DNA of 64,000 nt from Cladorhizidae sp. MBARI D1340-BT2 (lineage: Eukaryota > Porifera > Demospongiae > Poecilosclerida > Cladorhizidae): NCBI GenBank assembly GCA_028752905.1, contig JAQNBH010000011.1, positions 26,838,833-26,902,832 of the forward strand, written 5' to 3'. Under the pieces are notes generated by a model. The model was not told where the DNA came from and did not search any database. It worked only from the letters and a program-made list of their open reading frames with translations. The position numbers and the translations under genes were made by a program. Shown one piece after another: positions 54,919 to 64,000 of the stretch. Positions within the stretch are counted from its first letter, which is position 1. Each line of letters begins with the position of its first letter.

Positions 54919-56052
54919 ATGAACCAGCCAAGACCTTACAACACTAGATCTGGACAGCAAGAGGAGCCACGCGCAGGGGAGATGGCTGCTGCTTCCCAAC
55001 CTTCAGCCCGACTAGGAGGAGAAGACTTGCCGATGGACATGCGCCCATGCCTAGATGATAACCTCTTCTCTGAATTTGTGGAGGGAAACCCACCTTCTCC
55101 AACGCAAACTACTTCCCAGGATCCTATGGCAATTTTGGCGCAAGCTATGACTGCCTTGATAGCCTCTTCAAATGATGACAAAAGATTTTGGAGAGAGAGA
55201 CAAATCAGGATGGAGAGGTTTGAGGAACTCAGTACTCGAAGAGGCAACACTGCAATTGAGGAACAAGCTAGAGCTGGGGAACGTAAGGAAGCATTGTTCA
55301 AGGCGGAACAGCTTGCCAGGAAGAGGTCCAACATACTTCACAATTTGCAGAAGTTGGATGACTCAACAGACCCCGAAGCATACCTAGAGACATTCGAGGC
55401 GGCCATGACAGATGGATCTTTCGACCAAAAGGACTGGCTGTCTATCCTGAGGAAGTTGCTGACGGGTAAGGCATTGTCCTTCTTCCGGGAGCTGGCAGTA
55501 ACTGAGGAGACCCCCTACCTGTCCTTCAAAACCTCGTCTCTGGAACGGATGGGTTGCACCATCAAGCAGGCGAGGAAGATGCTATGGAGTAACCATCTGG
55601 GCAACAATACTAGCCCACGAGAACACCTTCAGCCTATCCTCAGAGCCATCACCAGGTTAGGAGAGAACCTGAAAACCAAAGCAGATTTCACAGCTGAACT
55701 GTTTCAGGGATGTCTATCTGCTTATTACTCTCCCGACACAATTTACAACCTGCGGCATAGTGACCCAAAGGACTCCTTCCAGATGGTTGAGGAACTACAA
55801 GCTATGTGGAAATCAAAGCCGACATGGGAGCCTGGCAGGATGCACAAGCTGAGACCAGACGCCCATACGCTCTACAGCCAACCTAGACGTCACAGAGAAG
55901 GATGGACTGCCCCCAAAGATGCCAACCGGACATCCTTCAGAGAAGGTGAGCCTCCTAAAAGTAAGGGCGGGGCTGGGTCAGCTGGGGGTAAGCTGGGGAG
56001 AGGGCCGAAGGGAAACCCTGCACGGTACCAGTTCTCAGGCTGGGCAGGCTAG
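54919..56052 (+). pseudogene. gag: Gag with SCAN-like capsid, Gmr1-like
   Basis: The capsid protein of the second element. The ATG at 54919 (MNQPRPYNTRSGQQ) is chosen because the upstream part is LTR and leader. A polar N-terminus is followed by a charged helix (about residues 85-140) and a capsid domain from about residue 145 (DPEAYLETFE, WLSILRKLLTGKAL, TKADFTAELFQGCL). The host SCAN domain is reported to descend from the capsid of Gmr1-like Gypsy elements, and this segment has the expected look. The frame reads into a stop at 56052 just before the zinc knuckle, which lies in the next frame. One base change in length near 56030-56050 would explain this; the first element has no such shift. 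Confidence 0.85.
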
Positions 56053-56460
56053 AGGAGGTGCATGCTATAATTGTGGGAAGTTGGGACACTTTAAGAGAGA
56101 TTGTCCTGAGGCTAACACAACTCTGCGTATGATTCAATTTGAATCTGATGAGGATCCTGCTGGAAGACTCATCAAGCAAGTGGGTACCATAGGTGGTAGG
56201 ACAGGTCGCATGCTGGTGGATACAGATGCTAGTCGAACCACTGTACCTGCTAGATTCATAGACCCAGATCAATACACGGGTAATGAGAGAGCAAGGCTAG
56301 CCCACTTTGGCACTGTTAATATGCCCACAGCCACAGTAAACATCAAAGTGGACGGGTTTGCGAAGTCCATGGAGGTTTTTGTTGCTAGAAAAGATGCTCC
56401 ACTTATATTACTGGGTATGGATCACCCAGCAGTAAAGGCTTGGGTTAACCAACGTTCCAT
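56053..56460 (+). pseudogene. pol: Zinc knuckle and protease, out of frame
   Basis: Read in the frame one base on from gag. It has a CCHC knuckle CYNCGKLGHFKRDC (about 56064) and an aspartic protease whose active site reads LVDTDASRTTVP (about 56214) where DTG or DSG is expected: the Gly is replaced by Asp, so the enzyme is probably dead. It ends with ILLGMDHP, the counterpart of LLGLDHP in the first element. The frame returns to that of gag at about 56450-56463, just before the minisatellite. Confidence 0.85.
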
Positions 56461-57900
56461 CCCGTACTTGATCAGGGTGATGTACTTGATCAGGGTGATG
56501 TACTTGATCAGGGTGATGTACTTGATCAGGGTGATGTACTTGATCAGGGTGATGTACTTGATCAGGGTGATGTACTTGCTCAGGGTGATGTACTTGATCA
56601 GGGTGATGTACTTGATCAGGGTGATGTACTTGATCAGGGTGATATCCATGTTCCCATCCATGCCATTACTAGGACTGGAAGCCAGGCATTAGATAGGGAG
56701 TCTGAGGAGAACAGACTAGCCGATGCAAGGGATGGGACCGAGCCCAAGGAGATGGAGTTAGCCACTCCTAAGCTCAAGACTAAGAGGCGATGTAGGCCCA
56801 GGGAAGCTAGGAAGGCTCTAAGTACACCTGTCCCACCAACTGATGTCCCAGTCCCCATCCCTAGTGTTCAGTTGCTAAGCAGAAGCATAGCTGAGCCTCT
56901 GGATGAAGGGAAGGGATGCTCCATTACCATTCCTCAAGAGGAGGGAAGGGCTATTGATGCTGATGTCAATTCTGAAGTTGATGTGGAGGCTGATAGATTG
57001 TTGGATGAGGTTGAGGTGGATGAGGTTGAGGTGGAAGAAGTCTCTTCGGTGGTAGAGGCAGATAGTCTTCATGGATTAGAGAGAGGTGATATAACTGAGA
57101 TTGCCTTGCCCCTCCCCACACATGGGAAAGGGACAGAGGATGTTAAGGAGTTTATCAAGCAGCAGTCAGAAGATGGGAGTCTGACCGAGTTGAGGAGGAA
57201 GGGAAAGAGGAGTATAGATGGCTATATGTTGGATGAGGGAGTATTGGTACACACAAAGCTAGCAGACCCAGGAAGGGAGTGGACAAGAGTTGTCGTTCCT
57301 ATCTGTAAGCGTAGAGAAGTTCTTGATGTAGGCCACCGGGGCCTAGCTGGAGGACATTTTTCCCACAATAAGATGGTCAGTTCCTTATCCCAGCATTTCA
57401 CTTGGCCAGGGTTACGGAAGGACGCCAGGGCATACTGCAGCACATGCCCTGAGTGTCAAAGGTCGAGCAGGCAGCTGCAACCCAGGGCACCATTAGTGAC
57501 CACCCCAATCATAGGCATCCCATACCAACGGTTAGCCTGTGATCTGGTGGGTCCCTTACCTAGGACTAAGAGTGGGTACCGTTATATCCTGACAGTTATG
57601 TGCCTTGGTACTAGGTACCCTTATGCCATTCCCCTCAAGAAGATTGATGCCATCACAGTAGCTGAGGGTCTAATGGAGGTAATAGCCCACACTGGAATTC
57701 CTCAGGAGCTATTATCGGACCAGGGGTCTGTGTTCATAGGACGGGTGAACAAAGAACTGTGTGGACTTCTCAACATAGACAAGTTACGTACCACTGCCTA
57801 CCACCCACAAACCAATGGGATACTCGACAGGTGGCATGGCTGCCTCAAGAGTATGCTTAGAAATGTAGGAGAGGATCAGGAAGATTGGGCTAGACTGTAA
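56461..57900 (+). pseudogene. pol: Linker and integrase, second Gmr1-like element
   Basis: Open from the minisatellite to 57900 in the gag frame. After the VLDQGD repeats comes an acidic linker (about 56650-57200), then the integrase zinc-binding domain (HRGLAGGHF, CSTCPEC; about 57333-57460). The core follows with its catalytic residues visible: Asp in CDLVGPLP, Asp in SDQGSVF, Glu replaced by Asp in NGILDRWHG. The last change (E to D) affects a catalytic position. A one-base loss near 57896 ends the frame at 57900. Confidence 0.88.
56464..56643 (+). repeat. 18-bp minisatellite, ten copies, inside the polyprotein
   Basis: Ten tandem copies of GTACTTGATCAGGGTGAT. Nine are identical, and the seventh has a single A-to-C change. 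In the frame of the downstream integrase each copy codes VLDQGD, and VLAQGD in the seventh. The first element has no such repeat at this point in the protease-integrase linker. The near-perfect identity indicates recent expansion by slippage. Confidence 0.97.
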
Positions 57901-58063
57901 AGTTCTGTCTATTAGCTTACAGAGCGATAACCCATGCAGCTACAGGATTTTCCCCGTATGAGCTTGAATTTAAGGGGACCTTTGGAAGCCATGAAAGAAG
58001 GATGGGTGAGAGGGGAGGTTAGTTTCTCTAACACAGTTGACTGGGTCAATGACTTAAGAAGTA
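57901..58063 (+). pseudogene. pol: Integrase C-terminal remnant, second Gmr1-like element
   Basis: Shifted by one base from the upstream integrase. It is recognisable by its match to the first element: the stretch coding LAYRA, then THAATGF, then RGPLEAMKEGWV and DWVND. About 13 bases are missing after the codons for YEL relative to the first element. Similarity ends at about 58063. Confidence 0.75.
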
Positions 58064-58327
58064 GAGAACATTGAATGATGCATATATATATTTGATGATC
58101 ATTACCTTGTTTATTTAGTTATATTCAACATTGATTTCATGTGAACATCTATTTTGATTAAGTTCCAATTACATGAGCAAATAGGATTACTCCTTATTAT
58201 TTATGTTGAATATAACTCAAAAACAACTCGCCAAGACAAAGGAACAGTCACCTCGACCATCGAAGCTAAGAAAGAAGCCAAGAAGAAACTTTCCCAGTTA
58301 AAGAGCACCACTGTAACTCGCCCCGAG
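58064..58327. other. AT-rich junction and leader with a 15-bp inverted repeat
   Basis: No gene is seen. AT-rich DNA separates the truncated integrase from the next element. AGTTATATTCAACAT (58117-58131) is exactly inverted at 58203-58217, enclosing 71 bp. From about 58218 the sequence becomes less AT-rich, is open in the gag frame, and may be the leader of the third element. No LTR or primer binding site is clear, so this element lacks a recognisable 5' end here. Confidence 0.6.
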
Positions 58328-60790
58328 ATGCCTGCTATACAGTGCCTGATAGAAGGCTGTGAGTACCAGACGCCTGATGTGGAGCCAGTGATCGTAGTTG
58401 CACTTATCACGGCTCACGCAACCAGTCATAGAACGACCAATGGATCAGCACAAACAGCACGAGTTGAGAAGGTAAAAAGGCCAAGTATATCGTCAGCGGG
58501 CACGACGGAAGACTGGCAGTACTTCAAATCAAGGTGGAACGACTATGTAAAAGCCACCAAATTGGAAGGAACCGACAGAATCATCCAACTTTTGGAATGC
58601 TGTGATGAACAGCTTCGCAGAGACATCACCAGAAATGCTGGAGGCGCCCTTACCGAAATGACAGAGGATGTTGTGTTTGCAGCCATAAGAAGGTTAGCTG
58701 TGAGGGAGGAAAATACTATGGTAGCAAGAGTGACCCTCCATAACATGAGGCAAGATCGTGATGAACCAATACGTGCCTATGGAGCCAGGTTGAGAGGGAA
58801 GGCAAGTGTCTGCAAATTCACACAGCAATGTGCAGGGTGTGGGGCCGAGATGGACTACACCGAAGCCATACTCAGAGACGTGCTCTGCAGAGGTTTGGAA
58901 GACACTGAGGTACAGATGGACCTGTTGGGAGACAAGAACCAAGAGATGACATCGGAACAGGTTCTTAGGTTTGTCGAAGCAAAGGAGGCAGGCAAAAGAT
59001 CAGCATCCCACCTACTACTACCACAAGCAATGGATTCAGTGACCGGCAGTTCATACAGAAAACTGAAGAAGCAATCAGTCAGAGACCCACCTCTAAAGGA
59101 CCAAGAAGTCTGCACGTACTGTGGGACCAGAGGGAATGGAAGAAGCCCTCCAACAAGAATCAGAAGGACTGAATGTCCAGCTTTCGGTGCCAAGTACAAC
59201 CACTGTGGAAGAGACCACCACTTCCAGAAGGTGTGCAAGAACAAACATAGCACACGGTCGACAAGAAGCACTGAACATGAAAATGCAGTATTCGACACAC
59301 TTTGCGGGGTCGCATCAGGACACGTCAAAAGTACCACCCTGGACCACCACGTCTTCAATCAGTCCTCGAAAGAATGGTCAAGGATGCAATCCAAGCCCCA
59401 ACCATACGTCAGGATACGAATGAGCATTGAGTGGGAAGACTACAACCACTTTGGGTTTCCTATCAGGATACCACAGAAGCAGTCTTTTGTCAGTGCCATG
59501 GCTGACACAGGCTGCCAGAGTTGTTTGGCAGGTTTTAAAATCGTGAAAAGACTTGGCCTATCCACCCGAGACCTCATCCCTGTCAACCTCAAGATGCACG
59601 CAGCTGACAACCATGATATACACATCCTAGGTGCCGTCATACTGAGGTTATCAGGCAAAAACAGCAAGGGAGAAGAGAAGTCCACCAGGCAAATGGTGTA
59701 TGTGACTAACAGCACAGACAAATTATTCCTCAGCAGGGAAGCATGCATGGACCTAGGAGTCATCTCAAACAAGTTCCCCACAATGGACGAAGCAGAGGAA
59801 ATCAGTCTAAACAACCCCATTTGCGCCACCATCATCTCCCAACCACCACAGGAATGTCAATGCCTCAAAAGGACAACGCCACCACCAACCCCTACTTCTC
59901 TGCCATACCCAGCCACAGAAGCCAACAGGGAGAAACTTCAGCAATACCTTCTGGATTACTACAGCTCCAGCAACTTCAACATCTGTGAACATCAGACCCT
60001 ACCGCTCATGGAAGGCCCACCAATGAGATTAATGATTGACAAACAAGCAACCCCTACTGCTCATCACTCACCCATCCCGGTACCCCTCCACTGGCAAGAC
60101 GACGTCAAAGCTGGCCTAGACAGAGACGTGAGACTGGGAGTACTTGAAACTGTACCGATTGGAGAACCAGTCACATGGTGTCATCGAATGGTCATTTGTG
60201 CCAAAAAGAATGGTAAACCCAGACGGACAATAGATTTCCAAACCCTCAACGTCCATGCCACCAGGGAAACACACCACACCCAGTCGCCTTTCCACCAGGC
60301 AAGATCCGTCCCTCAAGGAAAGAAAAAAACTGTCTTCGATGCATGGAATGGTTACCACAGCGTACCCCTTCATCCTGAAGACAGACACTACACTACTTTC
60401 ATCACCCCTTGGGGCCGCTACAGATACCGTACAGCCCCACAAGGCTATATCGCCTCGGGTGACGGATACACCAGGAGATACGACGAGATCATATCATCCA
60501 TCCCAAACAAAACGAAATGCGTGGATGACACCCTCCTATGGTCTGACACAATAGAAGAAAGCTTCTTCCAAGCGGCTAACTGGTTGGACATCTGTGGCAG
60601 ACATGGAATCACCCTCAACCCTGAGAAGTTCAGATTTGCTAAAGATGATATCGAATTTGCAGGCTTCGAAATAACCAAAGACACTGTGAGACCATGCAAG
60701 AAATACATAAGGGCCATCTCTGATTTCTCGACCCCACAGAACCTAACAGACGTAAGATTCTGGTTTGGTTTGGTGAACCAGGTGTCATAA
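58328..60790 (+). pseudogene. gag-pol: Gag-like region, protease and reverse transcriptase
   Basis: The frame is open from 58154, but the ATG at 58328 (MPAIQCLIEGCEYQTPD) is the more likely start. The N-terminus has a CLIEGC...HATSH cysteine/histidine pattern. A gag-like domain follows (EDWQYFKSRW to FVEAKEAGKR, about 58510-59000). The zinc knuckle near 59190 reads YNHCGRDHHFQKVC, with Tyr in place of the first Cys. The protease has MADTGCQSC (about 59489). The RT (about 60090-60780) has RRTIDFQTLN, TPWGRYRY and an active site CVDDTLLW (about 60518). The frame stops at TAA 60788-60790 and continues in the same frame past it, so the stop is probably a point mutation. Confidence 0.88.
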
Positions 60791-61533
60791 GCATTTAGTA
60801 TGGCTGACGTTATGCTGCCCTTCCAAGAACTACTCAAGCCCAACAACAAGTTCTACTGGGATGACACACTGCAACAAGCATTCGAAAAGTCGAAGCTAAT
60901 CATCATCAACGAAATCCATAGTGGAGTCAAAATCTTTGACAAAACTAAACCCACGTGCCTGGCTACTGATTGGTCAAAACATGGAATAGGATACTGGCTG
61001 TTCCAGAAGCACTGCACCTGTCCCTCCAGGGACTTTTCTGCTGCAAACAAGGCTGGAAAATAACCCTAGTGGGCAGCAGATTCACACATGCCGCCGAATC
61101 CAGGTACGCCCCAATTGAAGGTGAAGCACTGGCAGTGGTAGATGCTCTGGACAAAGCAAGACACTTTGTCCTTGGATGCACTAACCTGACTATTGCAGTA
61201 GACCACAGACCACTTCTAAAGATATTTGGTGACAGATCTCTAGATCACATCTGCAACACAAGACTGAGGAATCTAAAAGAAAAAACCCTAAGATACCACT
61301 TTAATATGGTTCACATCCCTGGGGTCAAAAACAGAGCCCCTGACACCTTATCAAGACACCCCACAGGCGATTACCATCCACCTAAAATGGTCCTCCAGGA
61401 TGACATACACAGCATCCAAGATGGCACTGTCATTCCCCCCCTTGACATCCCCACTCAACTCATTGCAGGCATCTGCACAGAGGACCAACTATACACTCGA
61501 CAAAAAGCGAAAAACAACTACAGGAGACGCTAA
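60791..61533 (+). pseudogene. pol: RT connection and RNase H, frameshifted
   Basis: Same frame as the RT up to about 61015, where LATDWSKHGIGYWL carries the first RNase H Asp. It then shifts to the frame reading FCCKQGW, APIEGEALAV (Glu), VDHRPLL (Asp) and KNRAPDTLSRH (last Asp). The four acidic residues are thus present but split across two frames. A second shift near 61530 leads into the integrase linker. Confidence 0.85.
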
Positions 61534-62625
61534 TTTCCTCCTTACATTCGAACATACCGTAAATTGGGAGCAAGTTCAAACTGCTACATCATCTGATGAC
61601 AACATGCTCCTCCTCCTCTCAACCATCGAAGATGGCATTCCAGAATTTAAACACCAACTACCACCGTCCATCAGAGAATATCACCAATTTAGGAGACATC
61701 TGTACAGCAGTGATGGTGTCCTAATTTACAAGGACAGAATTGTTATTCCACCGTCCCTGCGACATGCATGCCTGTCTGCCTTACATGCTGCCCACCAGGG
61801 CACATCTGCAATAACATCAAAGGCAAAGCATCAATCTTCTGGCCTGGCATTACAAATGACATCCAAGCCACCAGAGCCAATTGCTCACACTGCAACAGGA
61901 TGGCCCCATCTCAAGCAGCACTACCACTTACACCTCCCACCCCATCGGAATACCCATTTCAGTGCATTTGTGCCGACTACTTCCACTACCTAGGCTGCAA
62001 TTATCTTGTCATCATTGAAAGATACTCAAACTGGCCTATAGTGCAGAGAGCTAAAGATGGAGCCCAAGGACTAATCAATGTCCTAAGACAAACCTTTGCC
62101 ACTTATGGCATACCAGACGAACTCTCCACAGATGGCGGACCTGAGTTCATAGCTCACACCACCAGGCAATTCCTACGCGATTGGGGGATCCACCACCGCC
62201 TTAGCTCGGTGGCATTCCACCACAGCAACTGCAGAGCAGAGATAGGTGTCAAAACCATCAAGAGGTTGATCACCGGTAATGTCGGGAAAGATGGTGCAAT
62301 AGACATTGATGCATTCCAGAAAGCCATTCTCCAATATAGGAACACACCTGACCCCAATACCAAACTCTCCCCAGCCATGTGTGTCTTTGGAAGACCAACA
62401 AAGGATTTAATCCCAATCCTGCCTGGAAAATACCACCCACATCAGACTTGGAAGGAGTCCTTAAACCTAAGAGAAGAGGCATTAAGACACCGTCATATGT
62501 TCCACCAAGACCACTGGAGTGAGCACACCAAAGCCCTAACACCACTACACACAGGCGACAGAGTGGGATCCAAAACCAAACTGGGAATCATCCAAACAAA
62601 TGGGACCGAACGGGAATTGTCATAG
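61534..62625 (+). pseudogene. pol: Integrase, frameshifted
   Basis: Begins in one frame with the zinc-binding half (RRHLYSSDGVLIYKD, HAAHQG; about 61690-61800) and passes to another at about 61780, where CSHCNRM completes the HHCC site. The core carries all three catalytic residues: Asp in CADYFHY (about 61972), Asp in STDGGPEF (about 62131), Glu in CRAEIGVKT (about 62238). The C-terminal part ends ALTPLHTGDRV and then runs into a premature stop after a shift near 62590. Confidence 0.87.
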
Positions 62626-62957
62626 AAGTACGCCAGTTTCACCAATACATTATCAGAATAGATGGGTCAGGCAGACAAACACTCAGGAACAGAAAATTCC
62701 TAAGAAAATATATTCCTGTATATCAACCAGCCAAAAGAAGATCTATCCTGGAGGACATCGCCCACCTTCCCCCAGCATCACCACCTGATGACAATACCAC
62801 ATCGCCCACTAATCCATCTCCTATACATCTCGATATACCATGGAAGGACACTACTCCTCTCATGGCTCCAACTGAGACAGAGGAGGCAAGCACCCCTACA
62901 TCAACCACAAGCCCCACCCAACTCCCACCAGCCTCCATACCAATTAAGAATCCAATC
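62601..62957 (+). pseudogene. pol: Polyprotein C-terminal tail, first part
   Basis: A third frame is open from the TGG at 62601, reading WDRTGIVIEV, DGSGRQTLRNRKFLR and a Pro/Thr/Ser-rich stretch. This matches the usual end of such Gypsy polyproteins, where a basic RNRKFL motif follows the integrase. It is interrupted at 62958 by the TTAA of the foldback element. Confidence 0.75.
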
Positions 62958-62961
62958 TTAA
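62958..62961. repeat. TTAA target duplication, left
   Basis: Left TTAA flanking the foldback element, matched by 63919-63922. A TTAA duplication is the signature of piggyBac-type insertion. Confidence 0.75.
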
Positions 62962-62970
62962 CTCTTAGAC

Positions 62971-63036
62971 CCCGAGCGGCCGGTTTTTCGGCCGATACCT
63001 AGAGTCGTATATACCCGAGCGGCCGGTTTTTCGGCC
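62971..63036 (+). repeat. Two direct repeats, each a GC-rich hairpin
   Basis: A 23-bp unit, CCCGAGCGGCC followed by GGTTTTTCGGCC, occurs at 62971-62993 and exactly again at 63014-63036 (period 43 bp). Each copy can fold as GGCCG/CGGCC around a T-rich loop. They lie in the left subterminal part of the foldback element and have no counterpart at the right end. Confidence 0.85.
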
Positions 63037-63085
63037 TTTTGTTTCCCCCCCATTTTTTTAAATATTTTTTTTTGGCATTATAATC

Positions 63086-63462
63086 AACTTTAAGGGGGGG
63101 GACATCTGCATTAAAAAAAAAATTTTTTTTTACATGTGGTTACAACTTTAGAGCTCAGTAGATTCTGCAAACTTCATGGTATGGACTTGATATATAGCTC
63201 AAACGATAGGTCTCTCTGTGTGTTCTCTTTTGATACTAAAATATGTTTCATAGCTATAACTATAGGCAAGTTACTAGACCCTAAAGCGGAGGGCCCTAAA
63301 AAACCTGCACCCGAAAACCGCCGGCCAAAACCACTCCGAGTTGCGAAGTGCCAAAAAATTAAAAATGGTACGAGTGGCTAGAGGAAGATACAAGGACCAT
63401 TTTGAGTAGGCGTTAAAAATTGATTACCTGGTCAAGCGCGCGTTTGGAAAATTGAAGGCGTT
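63086..63462 (+). repeat. Foldback element, left inverted arm
   Basis: 377 bp, inverted relative to 63471-63846 with scattered mismatches. It starts AACTTTAAGG and ends at the central AAGGCGTT. Its AAGGGGGGGG run resembles a polypurine tract but is mirrored in the right arm, so it belongs to this element. Confidence 0.9.
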
Positions 63463-63470
63463 GATGTGTT

Positions 63471-63846
63471 AACGCCTTCAATTTTCCACCCGCGCGCTTG
63501 ACCAGGTAATAAATTTTTAACGCCTAATGAAAAAGGTCATTGCATGCTCTAGGGCTTCCTCTAGCCACTCGTACCAATTTCATTTTTTTTGGCACTTAGT
63601 TATTCTGGATGGGGACTTTGGGATGCAGGTTTTTTAGATCCCTCCACTTTAGGGTCTAGTAACTTGCCTATATTTACACCTATGAAACATATTTTAGTAT
63701 CAAAAGAGACCACACAGAGAGACCTATCTTTTGAGCTATATATCAAGTCCATATCATCAAGTTTGCAGAATCTACTGAGCTCTAAAGTTGTAACCACAAG
63801 AAAAGGGGGAAAAATTAAAGTTTGAAGATGTCACCCCTTAAACTTT
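63471..63846 (-). repeat. Foldback element, right inverted arm
   Basis: 376 bp, the inverted partner of 63086-63462, separated from it by the loop GATGTGTT. Near the centre the pairing is almost perfect (GCGCGC, AAAATTGAAGGCG), so the DNA could extrude a long cruciform. Confidence 0.9.
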
Positions 63847-63918
63847 TTAGTAATTTTTTCTCTCCAGGACCACAGGGTGGCAGGTACAAACATATTAGGG
63901 AGCATAGGGTTCTAAGGG

Positions 63919-63922
63919 TTAA
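63919..63922. repeat. TTAA target duplication, right
   Basis: Right TTAA, partner of 62958-62961. Confidence 0.75.
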
Positions 63923-64000
63923 CTTCCCCTCCCCCAACTCCACAAGCACCGAGAAGAGATCAACTAGAATAAAGAGGCCTCCAGCATGGAAGACATCAGG
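63923..64000 (+). pseudogene. pol: Polyprotein C-terminal tail, resumed
   Basis: Beyond the foldback element a frame reads RSTRIKRPPAWKTS, a basic end motif often seen at the C-terminus of Gypsy polyproteins. With a single TTAA left, the two halves would not be in the same frame, so a one-base change has also occurred. It runs off the window. Confidence 0.65.

Larger units (their letters stand above)
54442..58063 (+). mobile_element. Second Gmr1-like LTR retrotransposon, incomplete in window
   Basis: Inserted in the satellite at 54442. It has a 5' LTR, primer binding site, gag, zinc knuckle, protease and integrase, with strong similarity to the nested element at 47253 (for example the shared stretch MCLGTRYPYAIPLK). 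RT, RNase H and the 3' LTR are absent: similarity stops in the integrase C-terminal region at about 58063, where AT-rich sequence and a different Gypsy element begin. Several frameshifts show it is older than the nested copy. The LTR sequence differs from that of the first element, so it is a different family of the same clade. Confidence 0.85.
62962..63918. mobile_element. piggyBac-like foldback (hairpin) element, non-autonomous
   Basis: 957 bp between two TTAA sites. The outer ends are inverted: CTCTTAGACCCC at the left against CCCTTAGAACCC read inward from the right, a CCCT-type start common in piggyBac. Inside lie asymmetric stretches (about 110 and 70 bp) and then two long inverted arms (63086-63462 and 63471-63846) around an 8-base loop. 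It has no transposase. Similar 81- and 65-codon ORFs in the two arms differ mostly at amino-acid-changing sites and so are not coding. It interrupts the tail of the third retroelement, whose typical end motif reappears directly after it. Confidence 0.85.
58328..64000 (+). mobile_element. Gypsy-type retrotransposon, canonical order, degenerate
   Basis: A third retroelement of another family. Domains are in the usual Ty3/Gypsy order: gag-like region, protease, RT, RNase H, integrase, and a proline-rich tail with a basic end. It is broken by a stop at 60788-60790 and frameshifts near 61015, 61530, 61780 and 62590, and interrupted by a foldback element at 62962-63918. The tail resumes at 63923 and runs off the window. 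No LTR is identified on either side. Confidence 0.85.

Noticed and set aside
55955..56661. Minus-strand ORF of repeated YITLIK residues over the minisatellite
   Set aside because: It is antisense to the VLDQGD coding repeat, and is open only because the 18-bp unit has no stop in that frame.
63086..63112. AAGGGGGGGG run near 63090 as a polypurine tract and start of a 3' LTR of the third element
   Set aside because: The same sequence is mirrored at the outer end of the right arm (about 63830-63846), so it belongs to the foldback element. The retroelement tail continues beyond 63922.
63136..63797. Matching ORFs (81 and 65 codons) in the two foldback arms as a captured gene
   Set aside because: They are two copies of one inverted arm. 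Nearly all base differences between them change the amino acid, so there is no sign of coding constraint.

Overview
This is animal nuclear DNA made almost entirely of repeats. I see no host gene, rRNA or tRNA. The spliceosomal-type intron in a hAT transposase, the Ty3/Gypsy retrotransposons of animal type and the long satellite array all point to a metazoan. A Gmr1-like Gypsy clade (integrase before reverse transcriptase), a hAT element with a 5-bp target duplication and a TTAA-flanked foldback element fit a marine invertebrate or another deuterostome-grade genome, but the species cannot be fixed from this window.

Layout. (1) 1-44191: an uninterrupted satellite with a monomer of about 28 bp, organised into higher-order repeats of 0.3 to 8 kb. 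Two flavours alternate: type I (1-32331, 36181-40310) and type II (32332-36180, 40311-44191). (2) 44192-53229: a hAT transposon inserted in the satellite, with 15-bp terminal inverted repeats and a CAGCT target duplication. It carries a decayed minus-strand transposase. (3) 47253-52927: a nearly intact Gmr1-like LTR retrotransposon nested inside the hAT, with 438-bp LTRs that differ at three positions and a CATGG target duplication. (4) 53230-54441: the satellite resumes. (5) 54442-about 58063: a second, more decayed Gmr1-like element inserted in the satellite. It has a 5' LTR, gag, protease and integrase, and an 18-bp minisatellite expanded inside its coding region. (6) about 58064-64000: a third, different Gypsy-type element with the ordinary order gag-protease-RT-RNase H-integrase, broken by several frameshifts. 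(7) 62962-63918: a 957-bp piggyBac-like foldback element (TTAA target duplication, two 377-bp inverted arms) inserted in the C-terminal tail of element 6.

The relative order of events can be read from the nesting. The satellite came first. The hAT entered it and decayed, then a recently active Gmr1-like element entered the hAT. On the right, a second Gmr1-like element entered the satellite, a Gypsy element interrupts or abuts it, and a foldback element interrupts that. The most informative points are the Gmr1-type domain order, the complex satellite architecture whose paralogous units serve as empty sites for the hAT insertion, the in-frame minisatellite, and the foldback element.
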